Notes: generated by a model from the letters alone, not told the origin. DNA of 44,288 nucleotides from Chromobacterium sphagni (GCF_001855555.1 NZ_MKCT01000028.1:1-44288); one strand, 5' to 3'; positions 26,296-34,738 are shown, numbered from the stretch's first letter. Translations and numbers: made by a program.

Positions 26296-26766
26296 ATGAA
26301 CCGACATGCGGGGTGGGGCGCGGCGTTGCTGCTGGCTGCGCAATTTTGCGCAGCGCCTGCCTGGGCCGACGATCTTGTCCTTGGCGCGGGAAAATGCGGC
26401 GAGCTGCGCGATATCGGCGGTGTTTATCATTGCTCGGGCGAGTGCGTGGTGACCGCGTCGGATGGCAGTCACTCGCTGACGCAGGTGTCGGGCGAAGAAG
26501 ACAGGATCAGGCGCTTCGATGGCGCCAGATGGATGTATCAGATCGATATCGTTGGTGGCGGCGGGTTTGCCGAGCAGGAGATCGGTGGGCTGAGCGGACA
26601 TGCGCTGCAGGCGGTGACCGCCCATGTGTCCGACCAGCAATATCCGGTGCTGGAGGAGTATGTTTTCGAGATGGATGGCAGTTGCCGGGCGAGCAAGTAT
26701 GTCAAGACGGTCCGCAACCCCAATCCGGTGGCTATGAAGGCGTGCTCGCTGGTGTGCGTGCGCTAG
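26296..26766 (+). CDS. Secreted six-cysteine protein of unknown function
   Basis: A 156-residue protein with a strong GAGGAGGG ribosome site and a signal peptide (MNRHAGWGAALLLAAQFCAA … AWA). The mature part keeps six cysteines (GKCGEL, YHCSGECVV, GSCRAS, KACSLVCVR), suggesting three disulfides in the periplasm or outside, and a possible lipid- or ligand-binding beta structure (DGARWMYQIDIVGGGGFAEQ). I do not recognise the family. It is monocistronic and convergent with the next gene. Confidence 0.7.
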   Translation: MNRHAGWGAALLLAAQFCAAPAWADDLVLGAGKCGELRDIGGVYHCSGECVVTASDGSHSLTQVSGEEDRIRRFDGARWMYQIDIVGGGGFAEQEIGGLSGHALQAVTAHVSDQQYPVLEEYVFEMDGSCRASKYVKTVRNPNPVAMKACSLVCVR

Positions 26767-26817
26767 GCGCGCTGTCATGGCCCTGCCGTCAGGCGGAGCC
26801 TCTCCGGAATGCGGCGG

Positions 26818-27624
26818 CTATGCCGTGTTGCTGGCGCGGGAGTGCAGCAGGCTTTGGTCCAGCGCATCCCATAACTCCGCCAGCGAATCGAGAAAATCCA
26901 GCATGCCTTCCAGAATCAGCGGAGCGGTTGTTGCCGTCAAGGTGGCGGCCAGAGCTTCGCGAGCGCAGTGCTCGTCGCGGCTTTCGCCGCCACCCTCTTT
27001 CCAGTGGTTCCGCAGATAGCGCATCTCCGGGTCGTCCAGCTTGACGCCGTAGTGTCCGGCGTCCACCAGGGCCTGTTTTGCGCCGGGTATCAGCGAGCGA
27101 TTGAAGATGATCTCCAGCGCGAAGGCGGTGCCCAGATTCCGCATGCTGGAATCGAAATCGCTGCGCGCGCGGCGCTGGAAAGCGGCCATGGCGCGGCGTG
27201 TCTGCTGCATGAGGCCGGTGGCATGCTCATAGCCGGGCTGATCGCCCAACAGCCTGTTCGATGCATCCCGCAGGCCGGCTTCCAGTTGCTGCTGGTCTTC
27301 GATATCGGCAAATTTGGCATGCATGCCGCTGCGGTTGACAATGTGGCCGGCCATTCTGGCAAGCTCCGCGCCATTTCCTTGCCTGGAGAGCGCGATCTCG
27401 TCCATCAACTGAGCCTGGCGGACCAGGCCGATGGCTTCCAGCGCCGTTGGGAAGGCTTGTCCGGGGCGGGTGGCGGCGCATAGCGTCAATATTTGGTGGA
27501 GCAACGCTGCGCATTCTTCCGCATTCGGCGCGGCATGCGACCAGTGCTGGAATATCGGGTGGGTATAGGCGCGGTGTTCCTGAACAATGCGGCCCAGCTG
27601 CTCAGTTGTGGTGACGATGCCCAT
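26818..27624 (-). CDS. Heme-oxygenase-fold (TenA/iron-containing redox enzyme-like) protein
   Basis: A 268-residue, largely helical protein. Landmarks are IVQEHRAYTHPIFQHWSHAA, FALEIIFNRSLIPGAKQALV and DPEMRYLRNHWKEGGGESRD with EHCAREALAA. The repeated His/Glu/Asp positions (THPIFQHW; RNH…ESRDEHCARE) resemble diiron heme-oxygenase-like enzymes or TenA/PqqC relatives. The assignment rests on motif layout only. The frame is intact, starting MGIVTTTEQLG at 27624. No adjacent biosynthetic genes reveal a substrate. Confidence 0.55.
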   Translation of the reverse strand: MGIVTTTEQLGRIVQEHRAYTHPIFQHWSHAAPNAEECAALLHQILTLCAATRPGQAFPTALEAIGLVRQAQLMDEIALSRQGNGAELARMAGHIVNRSGMHAKFADIEDQQQLEAGLRDASNRLLGDQPGYEHATGLMQQTRRAMAAFQRRARSDFDSSMRNLGTAFALEIIFNRSLIPGAKQALVDAGHYGVKLDDPEMRYLRNHWKEGGGESRDEHCAREALAATLTATTAPLILEGMLDFLDSLAELWDALDQSLLHSRASNTA

Positions 27625-27948
27625 GAGATTCCTCTCTTTTCGACTAATAACTCCCGTATTCGGCGCGACTATCCGGCATGTGTTGGCGCTGATGGGCGGC
27701 TGTCGGCGCCCAGAGTTGAACCAGTCGCCATTTTCGCCTTGTATACGGGGTGAATTTTAGTGCGTAGTTTTGAGGAGGTCGCGATTCATTGTTGCTGAAG
27801 CCCGGTTTTCTTGGCCGGCGCAAAGCGCTTTGTCGGCTACGATACGGCTAACGGGGGGAGTTTCGAGGTGACCTCCTCCCGCAAAAACGTAGCGGCGAAA
27901 AGTAGAGATTTCTGGCAAATTTAAGCCCTTTCGGGCAGGAGATTTGTC

Positions 27949-28215
27949 ATGAAAAAATCGAAGTTCACCGAAGAGTAGATCGCCTTCGGATTGCGCCAGG
28001 CCGAGTCAGGCACGACCGTCGCCGAGGTCTGCCGCAAGATGGGCGTCTCCGAGGCCACTTTCTACAACTGGAAGAAGAAATACGGCGGCCTGGGTGTCAG
28101 CGAACTGCGCCGCCTGAAACAACTGGAAGAAGAGAACGCCCGCCTCAAGCGCATGGTCGCCGACCTGAGCCTGGACAAGCAGATGCTGCAGGAAGTCATC
28201 CAAAAAAAGCTGTGA
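27949..28215 (+). pseudogene. IS3 orfA (HTH) with nonsense codon
   Basis: MKKSKFTEE then TAG at codon 10, where copy 2 (32347) reads CAG; the rest, IAFGLRQAESGTTVAEVCRK and NWKKKYGGLGVSELRRLKQL, is an HTH plus leucine-zipper orfA. An A7 run at 28202–28208 near the end fits the programmed frameshift that makes OrfAB in this family. The nonsense codon probably silences the copy. Confidence 0.85.
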
Positions 28216-29048
28216 AGCCGGCTCGCAGACGCGAGCTGGCCAACTTCCTGATCGCCGCCTACCGCGTCAGCATTCGCCGCGCGACTGCCGTCATTCAACT
28301 GCGGCAAGGCACCTATTTTTATCGCCCTCACCCGTGTGACGATCGTGCCGAGCGGCAGCGAATCCGCGAGATCGCCCCCACCCGCATTCGCTATGGCGCA
28401 CGCCGCATCCATGTTCTGCTGCGGCGCGAAGGCTGGCGGATCAATCACAAGAAGACCTACCGGATCGACTGCGAAGAAGGCTTGAATCTGCGGCGCAAGC
28501 GGCCCAAACGGTGAGTGGCGGCGGCGCATCGCCACGCTCGGCCGGCTGTCTCCAATTTGAATGCCTGCTGGAGCATGGATTTCGTCGCTGATCAGCTGTT
28601 CAACGGCCAGAAAATCCGGGCCTTAACTGTAGTGGATAATTTTAGCCGGGAGAGCCTGGCGATCACGGTGGATTTCGCGCTGAAAGCCGCGGACGTGGTT
28701 GCTACGATGCAGCATGTGCAAGCCTTGCGCGGGACGCCGCAACGGATTCAGGTCGACAACGGCAGCGAGTTTATTCCCGTGGCGCTGGATCAGTGGGCCC
28801 ATGAGCAAGGCGTCACGCTGGACTTCTCACGACCAGGGACACCCATGGATAATGCCTTCATCGAGTCATTTAACGGCAGTCTGCGGGATGAGTGCCGGAA
28901 TGTGCATTGGTTTCTGTCGCTGGATGACGCACGTGAAAAGATCGAGCGTTGGCGGCAGGATTACAACGAGTTCAGGCCGCACAGTTCGCTGGGCGACCAG
29001 ACCCCGAGCGAGTTCCGACTTGCTCACCTTGAAGCCGGAAATCTCTAG
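28212..29048 (+). pseudogene. IS3 orfB (DDE transposase) with in-frame stop
   Basis: From GTG 28212: KPARRRELANFLIAAYRVSI … IHVLLRREGWRINHKKTYRI … RRKRPKR, then TGA at 28512, then the same frame continues AAAHRHARPAVSNLNACWSM. The catalytic aspartates are in CWSMDFVAD and IQVDNGSEF, and the glutamate in IESFNGSLRDECRN. It is an rve-type IS3 transposase. The stop in the same frame (no shift) indicates a point mutation rather than an indel. Confidence 0.85.
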
Positions 29049-29080
29049 ACTAGACCGCTCGGTTAGCCGGGAGGAGGTCA

Positions 29081-29557
29081 CGGTGGTCATCGATGTCTGG
29101 AGCCGTCGTGTCGTCGGTTGGACCATGGGAGAGCATATGACCACTGACCTGGTGTTGATGGCGTTGAACATGGCGCTGGAGCAACGCAGGCCTGATGGCG
29201 TCATTCACCACTCGGACCAGGGTAGTCAATACACAAGCTTGGTTTTCGGCGAGCGCTGCCGGCAGATGAAGGTACGACCTTCAATGGGAACGGCAGGAGA
29301 CGCCTACGGCAATGCGATGGCGGAGAGTTTCTTTGCCAGTCTGGAAGGTGAGCTGATTGAGCGTAACAGCTTCCGCAGCAAGGCAGAGGCGCGGATGGCG
29401 GTGTTTACCTGGATTGAGGGTTGGTACAACCCCAGACGCCGCCAATAGTGGTCTGGGCTATCTCTCGCCGATGAACTTCGAAAGAAGCTGCGCCGCGCTG
29501 TTTGATGTGACAGATGAGGTCAATGCAGAGGTGATGATAGAGCCTGAAATGATTTGA
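29081..29557 (+). pseudogene. 3' remnant of a second IS3-group transposase
   Basis: Beginning exactly at the copy-1 right end, the frame reads VIDVWSRRVVGWTMGEHMTT, IHHSDQGSQYTSLVFGERCR and AMAESFFASLEGELIERNSF to WIEGWYNPRRR. After one extra base near 29443 it continues NSGLGYLSPMNFE. This is the C-terminal half (second Asp, Glu) of an IS3-group transposase different from copy 1. The 5' half is not upstream of 27869, so one side has been deleted. Confidence 0.85.
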
Positions 29558-29617
29558 AAATCAAACCACCAACCGTCCATGGAGTTGGGTCAACTCCAAC
29601 TCCACAAATCATAAGGT

Positions 29618-29646
29618 AGGAATGCCTACAGGAGCCGGGTCAGCCC
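29618..29646. repeat. Dispersed repeat, copy 2
   Basis: AGGAATGCCTACAGGAGCCG and following bases match 21616–21644. It lies between the IS3 remnant and the FAD-enzyme gene, in a stretch (29558–29713) without a gene. Confidence 0.55.
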
Positions 29647-29755
29647 AGCCCGGGGCGGTCCAAATTGGCGTGTGCGCCCACATCATTTCAAGTCCAAAGT
29701 TGCATCAACTTAATTGACGATGATATTTTTTGCAAATAGAATACGCACCCAATTT

Positions 29756-31218
29756 ATGTCGTTAGGATTGCAATTGTTTGATCTTGCCATTGTCGGGTTT
29801 GGAGCGACTGGAGTTAGCCTTCTCAAACAAATTCAGGATGAAGTTTACGCATCCGGGCTAAGAGCCCCACGGATTGCCCTATTCAGTCCCCGAGCAGCTT
29901 TTGCCCGTGGGCACGCATTCGGAGATGCTGACGTTATCCATAAAGTCAATACCCCCCCAGCATGCTTTCCGTTTCCAACAGTGAACCTGTCGGATTCGCC
30001 CACTGGATGAACGCCAAGGGCAACGCCAACGAGCTCTATCCCAATCGGTTGGTCTATTCCAAATTCTTGCAGGAGACTTATCAGGACATTGCTCGTTCCG
30101 GTTTGTTGGAAATCGAAGAGTTTCACGAAACGGTTCAAGTGGTAACAGCTCAAACTCCTGGCTACCAACTACGCAGCGAGAGCGGCAAAACTGTAACAGC
30201 GCATAAAATTATGCTTTGTCTAGGTTCTTTGCATGGAACCAACTTTAGGCAACTGTCGGAACAGCCTGGTTTTATCGATCACCACACTAAATTTTCCAAG
30301 GTCAAGGGAGGGCCGGTTTTGGTTGCAGGTTCGGGCCTGACTGCTGTTGATGTATTCCGCTCCTTGAACCAAGGGAAAAATAACGAGATCCATCTTTTCT
30401 CGAGACAGGGCTTTGCCCCCACCTGCCTGACCAAAGAAAACCGTTACATACCGGTAGTTCTGAATTGGACCACATTGCTGAAAGAGCAGAATGGCTCCGT
30501 TCGGCTGCAGTACTTTCTGAAAACACTCAAACAAGAATGCAAGCGCTTGCCGGATGGCGGTGAGCGGATACCGGCAATGCAGATTCTGCGAGAACACAGG
30601 CCAGCACAATATTTTGAATATCTGATGGAGAGATCCCAGGCAGCGGATTTGCCTTATCAAGATATCCTGGTATCTACCAGACCGTACATGCATAAACTCT
30701 GGCGTTCTATGCCAATTGAAGACCGAATTTCCTTCAACATTAATTACGGTGCGGGTTGGGCGGCTTGGCGGCATCCTATTCCTTATGAAGTCATCGCGGA
30801 ACTGGCTGCTGCAGCCAGAGAGCAGCGTCTGCACATCCATCAGGGGAAAAATTCACCGTATTGGGAAAATGGCCAGTTCGTCTTGGAAACCACTTCCGGG
30901 AAAACCATTCGTGCCCAGAACTTGGTAGATGGTACTGGGGGTACCAATCGGCTAGATTTGATCGACTCACCTTTGCTGCGCAACCTAACGGAACAGCAAC
31001 TCATCGAAGCCCATCCTTGCGGCGGCATAGATATTCATCCGCTGACCTTCCAATGTCAGGTGAACGGCAAGCCAGTACCAGGGCTGTATAGCTTGGGGCC
31101 TTTGAACAAGGGAAGTTTGTTCTCAACAAATGCATTTTGGTTCAATGCACGTTGTGCAGGGCACTGGGCCAGGCAATGGGCCATTGAGATGACCAAAAAG
31201 AACTCGGTAGGTATTTGA
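29756..31218 (+). CDS. FAD/NAD(P)-binding oxidoreductase, one frame break
   Basis: The start MSLGLQLFDLAIVGFGATGV contains an N-terminal GxGxxG dinucleotide site. After one missing C in a C7 run at 29952–29958 the chain continues MLSVSNSEPVGFAHWMNAKG with a second nucleotide site GGPVLVAGSGLTAVDVFRSL and a late FAD motif LVDGTGGTNRLDLI. This matches the FAD-NAD(P)-binding (NAD_binding_9) type related to L-lysine/ornithine N-oxygenases. The repaired length is 487 residues; ATG 29714 is an alternative start without a clear ribosome site. It is followed one base later by a transporter gene, a likely enzyme–export pair. The composition is lower in GC than the core genome. Confidence 0.78.
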
Positions 31219-31219
31219 C

Positions 31220-32098
31220 ATGTCAATTTCGCTCTTCGCTCCTCTCTTATACCTCTTGGTTGGGCTTGGGCTAAGCCGAGTCCCGTTTGAAATCAAGGGA
31301 CGTGCATCTGCGATGTTAACCAAATGGGTGATTCCATCGGTCATTATCTACAACATTGCCACGCATCGGTCCGGTGTCTTTGCCATCATGCTCGGCATGA
31401 TCGCCATGATGGGGCTGATGCTGCTACTGAGCCGGGTTTTTACCCGCGACCCAGTGAAGAATCTGTGTTTCTGCTACCTGAACATCGGATGGCTAGGCCT
31501 CCCTATCGCCAGCACCTTGTTTGGCGACGGAGCGGCGATGGTCATCATCGCCGCCTATGTGGGCAGCTCTCTGTTCGGCAACTCAGTAGGCGTAGGCCTC
31601 ATGGCCCATGGCCAAGACCTGAAGACCCGTCTTCGTCAAACAATACAGGCCCCACCTGTATGGGCGCTGCTGCTGGGACTCGCCTGCATCCCCTTTGGTG
31701 GACAGATTGAACACTACGCCAAGCCTATATACGACTTGCTAAAATTCCTGATGGGTTTCCTTGGTATGGCAATACTTGGTATCTGGCTATCGGCGACGCC
31801 ACTGAAAACCGCTGACTTCAAAAAAGCGTTGCTACCGTTCGTGGCACGCCTCTTGACTGTGTCGGCCCTGACCAGTTTGTTTATCTTGGTCTGCGAGCAT
31901 TACGACATAACCTTGGTCACCGAGAACAAACCAGCTCTGTACCTGATCGGGCTTTTGCCACCGGCAGCCAATATCATTGTACTTGAGACCCACTACATGA
32001 AGAGTGGTCGCTCCGCCAGCATGATCGCCTGCGGTACATGCCTCAGCATCATTGCTATCGGCGTGTACGTAGGAACGGTATTGTGGCTACACGCTTGA
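31220..32098 (+). CDS. AEC-family (auxin efflux carrier-like) transporter
   Basis: A 292-residue membrane protein with about eight to ten hydrophobic segments: MSISLFAPLLYLLVGLGLSR, WVIPSVIIYNIATHRSGVFA, NIGWLGLPIASTLFGDGAAM, PPVWALLLGLACIPFGG and a C-terminal SIIAIGVYVGTVLWLHA. The PVWALLLG and PPAANIIVLETHY motifs are typical of AEC permeases, which export small organic acids, amino acids or related compounds. Its ATG lies one base after the FAD-enzyme stop, so the two are co-transcribed and may act on one product. The frame is intact. Confidence 0.85.
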   Translation: MSISLFAPLLYLLVGLGLSRVPFEIKGRASAMLTKWVIPSVIIYNIATHRSGVFAIMLGMIAMMGLMLLLSRVFTRDPVKNLCFCYLNIGWLGLPIASTLFGDGAAMVIIAAYVGSSLFGNSVGVGLMAHGQDLKTRLRQTIQAPPVWALLLGLACIPFGGQIEHYAKPIYDLLKFLMGFLGMAILGIWLSATPLKTADFKKALLPFVARLLTVSALTSLFILVCEHYDITLVTENKPALYLIGLLPPAANIIVLETHYMKSGRSASMIACGTCLSIIAIGVYVGTVLWLHA

Positions 32099-32346
32099 GC
32101 CATATGAATTGAAGGAAACATCAAACAGCTAGCGCTGGCAGCATGGTGTTGTCAAAGGAAGTCCACGATAAGCTTGGCAAGTCGGTAAATGGTCGTGTGG
32201 ATGATATTTGGTGGTTTTTTTATGATCAGCAGGTGCCAGAATGTGCTTTGCTCAAGCGAGAAATCATGACCTCCTCCCGCAAAAACGTAGCGGCGAAAAG
32301 TAGAGATTTCTGGCAAATTTAAGCCCATCCGGGCAGGAGATTTGTC

Positions 32347-32613
32347 ATGAAGAAATCGAAGTTCACCGAAGAACAGATCGCCTTCGCCTTGCGCCAGGCG
32401 GAGTCGGGCACCAGCGTCGACGAGGTCTGGCGCAAGATGGGCGTCTCCGAGGCCACTTTCTACAACTGGAAGAAGAAATACGGCGGTCTCGGCGTCGGCG
32501 AGCTGCGCCGCTTCAAGCAGTTGGAAGAAGAGAACGCTCGGCTCAAGCGCATGGTCGCCGACCTGAGCCTGGACAAGCAGATGCTGCAGGACTTTATCCA
32601 AAAAAAGCTGTGA
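32347..32613 (+). CDS. IS3 orfA, intact
   Basis: An 88-residue orfA (MKKSKFTEEQIAFALRQAES … WRKMGVSEATFYNWKKKYGG … LDKQMLQDFIQKKL) with an HTH and leucine zipper and an A7 slippery run at 32600–32606. Unlike copy 1, codon 10 is CAG, showing the copy-1 stop is a derived mutation. Without a full orfB it cannot transpose alone but might repress related copies. Confidence 0.85.
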   Translation: MKKSKFTEEQIAFALRQAESGTSVDEVWRKMGVSEATFYNWKKKYGGLGVGELRRFKQLEEENARLKRMVADLSLDKQMLQDFIQKKL

Positions 32614-32822
32614 AGCCGGCTCGCAGACGCGAGCTGGCCAACTTCCTGATCGCCGCCTACCGCGTCAGCATTCGCCGCGCGACTGCCGTCATTCAACTGC
32701 GGCAAGGCACCTATTTTTATCGACCCCGATCCCGCGATGACCGTGCGGAGCGCCAGCGGATTTGCCACGCGCATTCGCTACGGCGCGCGACGCATCCATG
32801 TGCTGCTGCGGCGCGAGGGCTG
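32610..32822 (+). pseudogene. IS3 orfB, 5' fragment
   Basis: KPARRRELANFLIAAYRVSI … GTYFYRPRSRDDRAERQRI matches copy 1. It then has a short internal deletion (around 32760) and ends abruptly at 32822 after the shared bases GCGAGGGCTG. No catalytic region remains. Confidence 0.82.
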
Positions 32823-33155
32823 ACCAATTGCAGGCGCGGCTGCGAAAGTTTCCGGCCCCAGGTCAGGAAGGCGAGTCTCGCAAAGCTGCGTGTACTCCCG
32901 GATGAACATGGCGATGCGCATCTGCTCCCAACGGGCGCCGCGCTTGTTGATGCTGACCTCGTCCGCATACCGTTTTGGCAATTCAGCGAAGGACTTGTTC
33001 GGGATCAATCCCACTTTCCCGGCCTCAATGTCAGCTTCACGCTTCGTTGCCCAGGCAACGGCGTCAGATTTTCGCTTAAATGTTTCCGTTTTGGATGCGC
33101 CGGCTTTGCGCACTTTGGCGCGCCATTTGTCGCCGCGCTGTTCGTAGGCGGCCAT
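32823..33155 (-). pseudogene. Phage-type integrase, N-terminal fragment
   Basis: MAAYEQRGDKWRAKVRKAGA … SKTETFKRKSDAVAWATKRE … NKSFAELPKRYADEVSINKR … REYTQLCETRLPDLGPETFA is the N-terminal and core-binding part of a tyrosine integrase. It is then cut by the IS3 copy-2 remnant, so the catalytic domain is gone. It starts about 150 bases from the 3' end of tRNA-Leu and reads away from it, the usual place for an island integrase using a tRNA attachment site. Confidence 0.8.
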
Positions 33156-33258
33156 TCCTGAGTCACTGGTGGGACAAACTATAGCGGAAAACGGTGTAAA
33201 AGTGCGTAGGATATTGATTTTGCAAACCGCTAGAGCTGGCTTAAAAGCCTTATTCTGT

Positions 33259-33273
33259 GGGGGGGGGGGGGGG
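33259..33273 (+). repeat. Poly-G tract (15 G)
   Basis: Fifteen consecutive Gs in the gap between the integrase fragment and tRNA-Leu. It is outside any gene. It may be a true slippage-prone tract at the island junction or an assembly artefact; the rest of the window tends to lose G bases, so its length is unreliable. Confidence 0.85.
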
Positions 33274-33305
33274 CGGTGTTTTGAGGGAATTTAGAACTTT
33301 TAGGT

Positions 33306-33390
33306 TGGTGCGAAAGGAGAGACTCGAACTCTCACGCCTTGCGGCGCTGGAACCTAAATCCAGTGCGTCTACCAATTCCGCCACTCTCGC
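33306..33390 (-). tRNA. tRNA-Leu (anticodon UAG)
   Basis: 85 bases including an encoded CCA. The acceptor GCGAGAG pairs with CTTTCGC, the D arm is GGAATTGGTAGACGCA, and the anticodon stem CTGGA/TCCAG encloses loop TTTAGGT with anticodon TAG (plus-strand CTA at 33354–33356). It has a long class II variable arm and the T arm GAGAGTTCGAGTCTCTC. Its 3' side faces the integrase fragment, so it is the likely attachment site of the island to its left. Confidence 0.96.
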
Positions 33391-33576
33391 ATCCTTCAGG
33401 GCTTGAAAATGGGGATATTGCCACCCACCTTCTGGCTAGAAGAGGACGTGATGTTAACCTAAGTGCCCGGCCAAGACAAGTGTTTGGTGGATGGCGGAAA
33501 CTTATTCCCTTTGGCATGGTCTCTTGCTTACAATTCCAAGCGTTTCTACAGAACAACCAACTCAGGAGAGTTTCAC

Positions 33577-34266
33577 ATGCACCCGGACTTTCAAACGGCC
33601 TATCAATCGACCCCTATGGCGGATGTACGCCATAAGGTTCTGCGCAATACCTACGGCCTGCTGGGCCTGTCGATGATCCCGACCGTGATGGGCGCCATTG
33701 TGGGCACCCACATGAGTTTCGCCTTCCTGGCAGGCAGCCCGATCATCGGCATGCTACTGATCATGGCGGTTTTCTACGGTTTGGTGTTCGCCATCGAGAA
33801 AAACCGTTACAGCTCGGCTGGCGTGTTCCTGATGCTGGGCTTCACCTTCATGATGGGCGTGCTGCTGGGGCCCTTGCTGCAGTTTGCACTGAAGTTCACC
33901 AACGGTAGCCAGTTGATCATGACTGCCGGCGCGGCCACTTCGGTGGTTTTCTTTGTGATGGCGGGCATCGCCACCACCACCAAGCGCGATCTGAGTGGCC
34001 TGGGCAATTTCTTGATGGTAGGCGGTATCGTGCTGATGGTGGCGATTGTGGCCAACCTGTTCCTGCGCATGCCTGCGTTCCAACTGATGCTGTCCGCGGC
34101 TTTCGCCCTGTTCAGTTCGCTGATGATTCTGTGGCAGGTCAAGATGGTGGTGGATGGCGGCGAGACCAGCTATATCTCCGCTGCCTTGTCCATCTACATC
34201 AGCATCTACAACCTGTTTACCAGTCTGCTGCAACTGCTGTTGGCCTTTGGCGGCAATCGCGACTGA
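33577..34266 (+). CDS. BAX inhibitor-1 (YccA/UPF0005) family membrane protein
   Basis: A 229-residue, seven-helix protein starting MHPDFQTAYQSTPMADVRHK after an AGGAGAG ribosome site. Segments include SFAFLAGSPIIGMLLIMAVF, GVFLMLGFTFMMGVLLGPLL, SVVFFVMAGIATTTKRDLSG, NFLMVGGIVLMVAIVANLF and ISAALSIYISIYNLFTSLLQ, as in YccA, a modulator of the FtsH protease in E. coli. The frame is open upstream to 33463, but the ribosome site fixes 33577. It is followed by a strong terminator. Confidence 0.9.
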   Translation: MHPDFQTAYQSTPMADVRHKVLRNTYGLLGLSMIPTVMGAIVGTHMSFAFLAGSPIIGMLLIMAVFYGLVFAIEKNRYSSAGVFLMLGFTFMMGVLLGPLLQFALKFTNGSQLIMTAGAATSVVFFVMAGIATTTKRDLSGLGNFLMVGGIVLMVAIVANLFLRMPAFQLMLSAAFALFSSLMILWQVKMVVDGGETSYISAALSIYISIYNLFTSLLQLLLAFGGNRD

Positions 34267-34307
34267 CTCTACTCGGTGCGTGCGGCTAGATGCCCGCATC
34301 CCAAACG

Positions 34308-34336
34308 AAAACCCTCTGCTATTGGTGGAGGGTTTT
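34308..34336. terminator. Bidirectional terminator
   Basis: 9-bp stem AAAACCCTC/GAGGGTTTT with an 11-base loop, T-rich on the plus strand and A-rich before it. It serves the membrane protein gene (plus) and probably the leftward cluster ending at 34367 (minus). Confidence 0.85.
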
Positions 34337-34366
34337 TTTATCGGGCAAGACGATAATGGTGCGCCG

Positions 34367-34738
34367 TCAGATGCCAATGCCCCAAGGGAGGGATAATGTT
34401 TCTTTCAGCCCGGTCAGCGTGGCGTCCGACTTGTGGCCTATGCTTGATCTGGTGTGAATGGCCCCCAAAGCTAGTTGCTGGCAGCGGTGAAGTATCATCA
34501 GCAGATCTTCCGTTGTGCCGTGGGCGATCATGAAGGCGGCATCCAGCGTGCTGAATTCCGCCTTTTTTTCAAGAGAGTTTTGGAAAATTCCATTCTCGTC
34601 AAATACTTCTATATTTATGATTATGGTATTTTTAAATGATTCCGATGAGAATAGCTCAATCCGGAAATTGCCATACGTGGCGCGTAAAAACTGGTTGGTG
34701 CGTTTGAATTGCACGGAGCTTTGTTGCTGATTAGGCAT
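34367..34738 (-). CDS. Hypothetical protein, leftward arm of the unknown cluster
   Basis: A 123-residue soluble protein from ATG 34738 (MPNQQQSSVQFKRTNQFLRA … YGNFRIELFSSESFKNTIII … GTTEDLLMILHRCQQLALGA). The beta-rich first half and helical second half suggest a small alpha/beta domain. I do not recognise it. It overlaps the upstream gene's stop by 8 bases and is the last gene before the bidirectional terminator. It is AT-rich relative to the flanking core genes. Confidence 0.6.
   Translation of the reverse strand: MPNQQQSSVQFKRTNQFLRATYGNFRIELFSSESFKNTIIINIEVFDENGIFQNSLEKKAEFSTLDAAFMIAHGTTEDLLMILHRCQQLALGAIHTRSSIGHKSDATLTGLKETLSLPWGIGI

Larger units (their letters stand above)
27869..29080 (+). 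mobile_element. IS3-family element, copy 1 (decayed)
   Basis: Bounded by inverted repeats TGACCTCCTCCCG (27869–27881) and CGGGAGGAGGTCA (29068–29080), perfect over 13 bases. It carries orfA and orfB. It interrupts another IS3-type transposase, whose 3' part resumes at 29081. Its first 550 bases are repeated in direct orientation at 32267–32822. Confidence 0.88.
32267..32822 (+). mobile_element. IS3-family element, copy 2 (right half missing)
   Basis: Starts with the same end TGACCTCCTCCCGC and follows copy 1 base for base with scattered differences until GCGAGGGCTG at 32822, where sequence jumps to an integrase gene. The right end is absent. With copy 1 it brackets the FAD-enzyme/AEC cargo in direct orientation. 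Confidence 0.85.

Noticed and set aside
32610-33161. A 183-residue protein from IS3 orfB into the following region
   Set aside because: It is a chimera of an orfB fragment and DNA antisense to the integrase stump; the continuation has no IS3 transposase features.
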